Positions 61,321-64,000 of a stretch of 64,000 nt of DNA are shown one piece after another. The DNA comes from [Clostridium] saccharolyticum WM1 (GTDB lineage: Bacteria > Bacillota > Clostridia > Lachnospirales > Lachnospiraceae): NCBI RefSeq assembly GCF_000144625.1, contig NC_014376.1, positions 1,612,001 through 1,676,000 on the forward strand, given 5' to 3'. The position numbers and the translations under genes are program-made. Position 1 is the stretch's first letter. Each line of letters opens with the position of its first letter. The notes beneath the pieces are model-generated. The model did not search any database. It was not told the origin of the DNA and saw nothing but the letters and a program-made list of their open reading frames with translations.

Positions 61321-62598
61321 ATGGTAAGAGCAATCGTAGGAGCTAACTGGGGCGACGAAGGCAAAGGCAAGATTACGGATATGCTGGCAAAGGAATCGGA
61401 TATTATCATCCGTTACCAGGGAGGCAGCAATGCAGGACACACCATCATCAACAATTATGGCAAATTCGCCCTTCACCTTCTGCCGTCTGGCGTATTCTAT
61501 CATCATACCACCAGCGTCATCGGCAATGGCGTGGCATTAAATATCCCGTTTCTGGTAAAAGAAATCCAGGATCTGGTAAGCAAGGGCGTTCCCAAACCTG
61601 AAATCCTGGTTTCCGACCGGGCTCAGATCCTGATGCCGTATCACATTTTGTTTGACCAGTATGAAGAGGAGCGCCTTGGCAAAAAGTCCTTTGGCTCCAC
61701 AAAATCAGGGATTGCACCATTTTATTCCGATAAATATGCGAAGATCGGATTCCAGGTCAGCGAGCTTTTTAATGAAGAATCCTTAAAGGAAAAGGTGGAA
61801 CGGGTTTGTGAAACAAAGAATGTTTTAATGGAGCACCTTTATCACAAACCGGCCATTGATCCAGAAGAGTTATTTAAAACCCTGCTGGAATACCGGGAAA
61901 TGGTGAAGCCTTATGTATGTGATGTATCCAAATATCTTCATGAAGCCATAAAAGCCGGCAAGAACATTCTTTTGGAAGGCCAGCTTGGATCGTTAAAGGA
62001 TCCAGACCATGGAATTTATCCCATGGTAACCTCTTCCTCTACTCTTGCGGCTTATGGCGCCATCGGCGCAGGCATTCCGCCCTATGAGATTAAGAATATC
62101 ACCACCGTGGTTAAAGCCTATTCCAGCGCAGTAGGAGCAGGAGCTTTTGTCAGCGAGATATTCGGAGAGGAAGCTGACGAGCTGAGACGCCGGGGCGGCG
62201 ACGGCGGCGAATACGGTGCAACCACAGGAAGACCAAGACGTATGGGGTGGTTTGACGCGGTTGCATCCAGGTACGGATGCCGGATCCAGGGTTCTACGGA
62301 AGTCGCACTTACTGTTCTTGACGTGCTGGGTTATCTGGATGAGCTTCGTATCTGTGTGGGCTATGAAATCGACGGAAAGGTGACTAAGGATTTCCCCACA
62401 ACCGTAGAGCTTAACCGGGCGAAACCGGTATATACCACCCTTCCTGGCTGGAAATGTGAGATCAGGGGAATTAAGAACTACGGGGACCTTCCGGAAAACT
62501 GCAGAAATTATATTGAATTTATTGAGAAAGAGCTGGAAACGCCAATTACCATGGTTTCCAATGGACCGGGAAGAGACGAGATTATTTACCGCAGATAA
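61321..62598 (+). CDS. purA: Adenylosuccinate synthase
   Basis: This 425-residue GTP-dependent enzyme makes adenylosuccinate from IMP and aspartate, the first AMP-specific step. Signatures are the P-loop GANWGDEGKGKITDML, QGGSNAGHTI, FGSTKSGIAPFYSDKYAKIG, LLEGQLGSLKDPDHGIYPMV and the C-terminal GRDEII. GAAGGAGGAACAATCAA precedes the ATG. With purB it completes AMP synthesis. Confidence 0.97.
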   Translation: MVRAIVGANWGDEGKGKITDMLAKESDIIIRYQGGSNAGHTIINNYGKFALHLLPSGVFYHHTTSVIGNGVALNIPFLVKEIQDLVSKGVPKPEILVSDRAQILMPYHILFDQYEEERLGKKSFGSTKSGIAPFYSDKYAKIGFQVSELFNEESLKEKVERVCETKNVLMEHLYHKPAIDPEELFKTLLEYREMVKPYVCDVSKYLHEAIKAGKNILLEGQLGSLKDPDHGIYPMVTSSSTLAAYGAIGAGIPPYEIKNITTVVKAYSSAVGAGAFVSEIFGEEADELRRRGGDGGEYGATTGRPRRMGWFDAVASRYGCRIQGSTEVALTVLDVLGYLDELRICVGYEIDGKVTKDFPTTVELNRAKPVYTTLPGWKCEIRGIKNYGDLPENCRNYIEFIEKELETPITMVSNGPGRDEIIYRR

Positions 62599-62620
62599 TC
62601 TGACGGAGCATTATAAAAAT

Positions 62621-62664
62621 GGAGAACGGGAAAAAGCGTCAGCTTTTTTCCGTTCTCCGTTTTT
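62621..62664 (+). terminator. Terminator after purA
   Basis: GGAGAACGG and CCGTTCTCC form a 9-bp stem extended by AAAAAGC/GCTTTTTT-type pairing, then GTTTTTA. Confidence 0.9.
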
Positions 62665-62716
62665 AATGTGAGCCGGTTGGGCACAAAAATGTAAGAGATA
62701 TATTGAATTCAATATA

Positions 62717-62932
62717 TCAAATACGATCTGAATCTGATTTGCTTGTTTTAAGCACCCGGGCAACCAACTGAGCGGCATAAAGAAGGACCGGGATAACCGC
62801 TGATGAAATAATGGCGGCCATGAGCCAGTTTTTTGATTCCGGGCTGTGAGAAAAGGCGGATATAAGGGCAATGACGTACATGGCAAGAATGATGAAAAGT
62901 CCGGCCAAAGCCAGGAGACGTTTCCATTTCAC
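62717..62932 (-). CDS. Small membrane protein (71 aa), unknown
   Basis: This protein has two membrane helices (about LLALAGLFIILAMYVIALI and AIISSAVIPVLLYAAQLVA) and a basic C-terminus. The likely start is GTG 62932, eight bases after GAGG; an upstream GTG at 62941 overlaps the SD itself. The gene is convergent with purA, about 50 bases beyond its terminator. Function unknown. Confidence 0.6.
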   Translation of the reverse strand: MKWKRLLALAGLFIILAMYVIALISAFSHSPESKNWLMAAIISSAVIPVLLYAAQLVARVLKTSKSDSDRI

Positions 62933-63113
62933 AGGAATCACCTCGCTTTCTGAACAAGTTTAATTTCTCCTATTATAGCTTATCATAGGAGAAATTAAAA
63001 GAAGAGCTTTCTATTGTTTATAAAATCTTTCAATTTGAAACCTGTACTTTTCTTATGAAATATAGTAAGATTTTAGTTATAAAAAACGGAAGACCGGAAG
63101 GAGTGCAGAACTC

Positions 63114-64000
63114 TTGAGGAAACAATGGATAGCGGCGGCATGTATCCTTCTCAGTATTGGAAGCATGATGACTTCCATGGCTGCGGAGGAGAAGCAGCCG
63201 AAAGTAAGCGGAGCCCAGCAGCCGGAAGTAAGCGGAGCCCAGCAGCCGGAAGTAAGCGGAGCCCAGCAGCCGGAAGTAAGCGGAACCCAGCAGGCGGCAG
63301 TGTCGGACTGGCAGTGGCTTGAAGAACCTGATGGCTGGAAATATGTCAATGCCGCGGGAGAATTTAAGAAAAACTGCTGGGAAGAGATTGATGGATATTG
63401 GTATTACTTTCAATATAACGGATTTATGGCTTCGGACTGGACCAGGATCGGCGGGATGAACTACTGCTTTTCTGAGTCTGGGGAGCAAATGCTTGGATGG
63501 TGTTACAACGATGAGGAAGAGAAGTGGCATTATTATAAAGAAGACGGTACGGCTCAGAAGGGCTGGTATCAGGATGACAGGAAAAACTGGTACTGGTTTT
63601 CCATAAAAGGGGAGATGGCGGCCTCCGGTTATAAGAATATCTCAGGAAAACGGTACTATTTCTTTGACAATGGACAGTTGGCAGCCAATCAGTTTGTCGG
63701 TCTTTTCTATATGGACGAAAATGGCCAGCGAAACAAAGAATTCGATATCACTCTTGATGGTAAGAAAACTTCATCATCCGTATCTTCTGAGGCAAAGGAT
63801 GCTTTTACGGAGGCCTCTAAGAACATTCCCAGGGATTGGATCAAGAAATTTACGGATCAGGGCTGGGAGATTATCTATTATCCGGGAAAACAGTATCTCT
63901 CTGCTCCAATGACAGAAAGCGGCATTTATTACGTATGCCATAAGCTGGATATCAATTATAAAAAAATAAAAATATGCCAGCCGGAAGATTTGACAGCAGC
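63114..64000 (+). CDS. Secreted cell-wall-binding-repeat protein (3' truncated by window edge)
   Basis: Translation probably starts at TTG 63114, ten bases after GGAAGGAG; there is no in-frame ATG before the signal core. The signal peptide runs to about residue 24 (ACILLSIGSMMTSMAA). Four copies of an octapeptide related to PEVSGAQQ follow, then about five choline-binding-type (CW_binding) repeats: GWKYVNAAGEFKKNCW, GYWYYFQYNGFMASDW, KWHYYKEDGTAQKGWY, NWYWFSIKGEMAASGY and KRYYFFDNGQLAANQF. A new domain starts near residue 230 (DAFTEASKNIPRDWIKKFTD). It probably anchors to cell-wall polymers. The catalytic or functional part lies beyond the window. Confidence 0.8.
   Translation, partial: MRKQWIAAACILLSIGSMMTSMAAEEKQPKVSGAQQPEVSGAQQPEVSGAQQPEVSGTQQAAVSDWQWLEEPDGWKYVNAAGEFKKNCWEEIDGYWYYFQYNGFMASDWTRIGGMNYCFSESGEQMLGWCYNDEEEKWHYYKEDGTAQKGWYQDDRKNWYWFSIKGEMAASGYKNISGKRYYFFDNGQLAANQFVGLFYMDENGQRNKEFDITLDGKKTSSSVSSEAKDAFTEASKNIPRDWIKKFTDQGWEIIYYPGKQYLSAPMTESGIYYVCHKLDINYKKIKICQPEDLTA
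63201..63296 (+). repeat. Four tandem 24-bp repeats in the secreted protein gene
   Basis: Units at 63201, 63225, 63249 and 63273 encode an octapeptide related to PEVSGAQQ. The central units are identical and the first and last are slightly diverged. It forms an extracellular spacer and can vary in copy number by slippage. Confidence 0.95.

Noticed and set aside
63201..63296. Short tandem repeats considered as CRISPR
   Set aside because: Units are contiguous without spacers and encode an in-frame octapeptide spacer.

Overview
The window is a chromosomal segment from a spore-forming, anaerobic, low-to-mid G+C Firmicute, most likely a Lachnospiraceae clostridium of the Lacrimispora / Clostridium saccharolyticum type. 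I infer this from the spoIIA-sigF-spoVA cluster, a two-gene glycine decarboxylase (gcvPA/gcvPB), glycine and lysine riboswitches, a two-OB-fold SSB, the small clostridial proteins, strong AGGAGG ribosome binding sites and purine-rich coding strands. No phage, insertion sequence, CRISPR array or rRNA operon was found. The taxon is inference, since no database search was possible.

Layout. 1-2657: a truncated asparaginase-family gene, an M20 dipeptidase and a YitT membrane protein. 2698-7029: a sulfur (or selenium) module with two TusA-like carriers, a LysR regulator, a YeeE/YedE transporter split into two genes around one tusA, and a thioredoxin-reductase-like flavoprotein with a thioredoxin-like tail. 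7429-14492: a complete glycine cleavage operon behind a tandem glycine riboswitch (gcvT, gcvH, gcvPA, gcvPB, lipoate ligase, lipoamide dehydrogenase). 14613-19047: a small hydrophilic protein, a MarR-MATE efflux pair with a perfect palindromic operator, a decayed EFR1-type ferredoxin gene and an amino acid permease. 19499-25840: a carbohydrate locus (ArsR-type fusion regulator, sugar ABC binding protein, two permeases, GH2 glycosidase).

25905-35024 is an accessory stretch: small proteins, a ModE-like regulator, a subtilase that appears to lack its catalytic serine, a beta-propeller protein, a cold-shock protein, a cupin, two tRNA genes (Val-CAC, Ala-CGC), a 2-hydroxyacid dehydrogenase and an orphan NMT1-like binding lipoprotein with a truncated lipoprotein beside it. 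35179-39563: a HAD phosphatase, a TrpR-like YerC protein, a DUF1836 protein, RidA and folylpolyglutamate synthase. 39608-45974: a TPR protein followed by the sporulation operon spoIIAA-spoIIAB-sigF and spoVAA-AB-AC-AD-AE, with a plausible forespore promoter and a 53-residue membrane ORF between the two halves. 46052-55345: a class A penicillin-binding protein, YigZ, TypA/BipA, SSB, a corrinoid adenosyltransferase, and dapA-dapB behind a lysine riboswitch. 55422-64000: a threonine-rich lipoprotein, purC, purF, purB, a LysR regulator, purA and the start of a secreted cell-wall-binding-repeat protein that begins with TTG.

The most unusual signal is a dispersed intergenic element. It is a short hairpin of the type ACACC..GGTGT, then a spacer resembling CCTTTATGCCC, then a second hairpin closing with GGGCA, running directly into an AGGAAAGAGGAAA ribosome binding site. 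Copies or degenerate copies precede gcvH, the GH2 gene, the DUF1836 gene, the 46-residue ORF after folC, spoVAE, cobO, dapB (as an exact 52-bp tandem duplication) and purF. This suggests a repeat family that carries or replaces the translation start region of unrelated genes.
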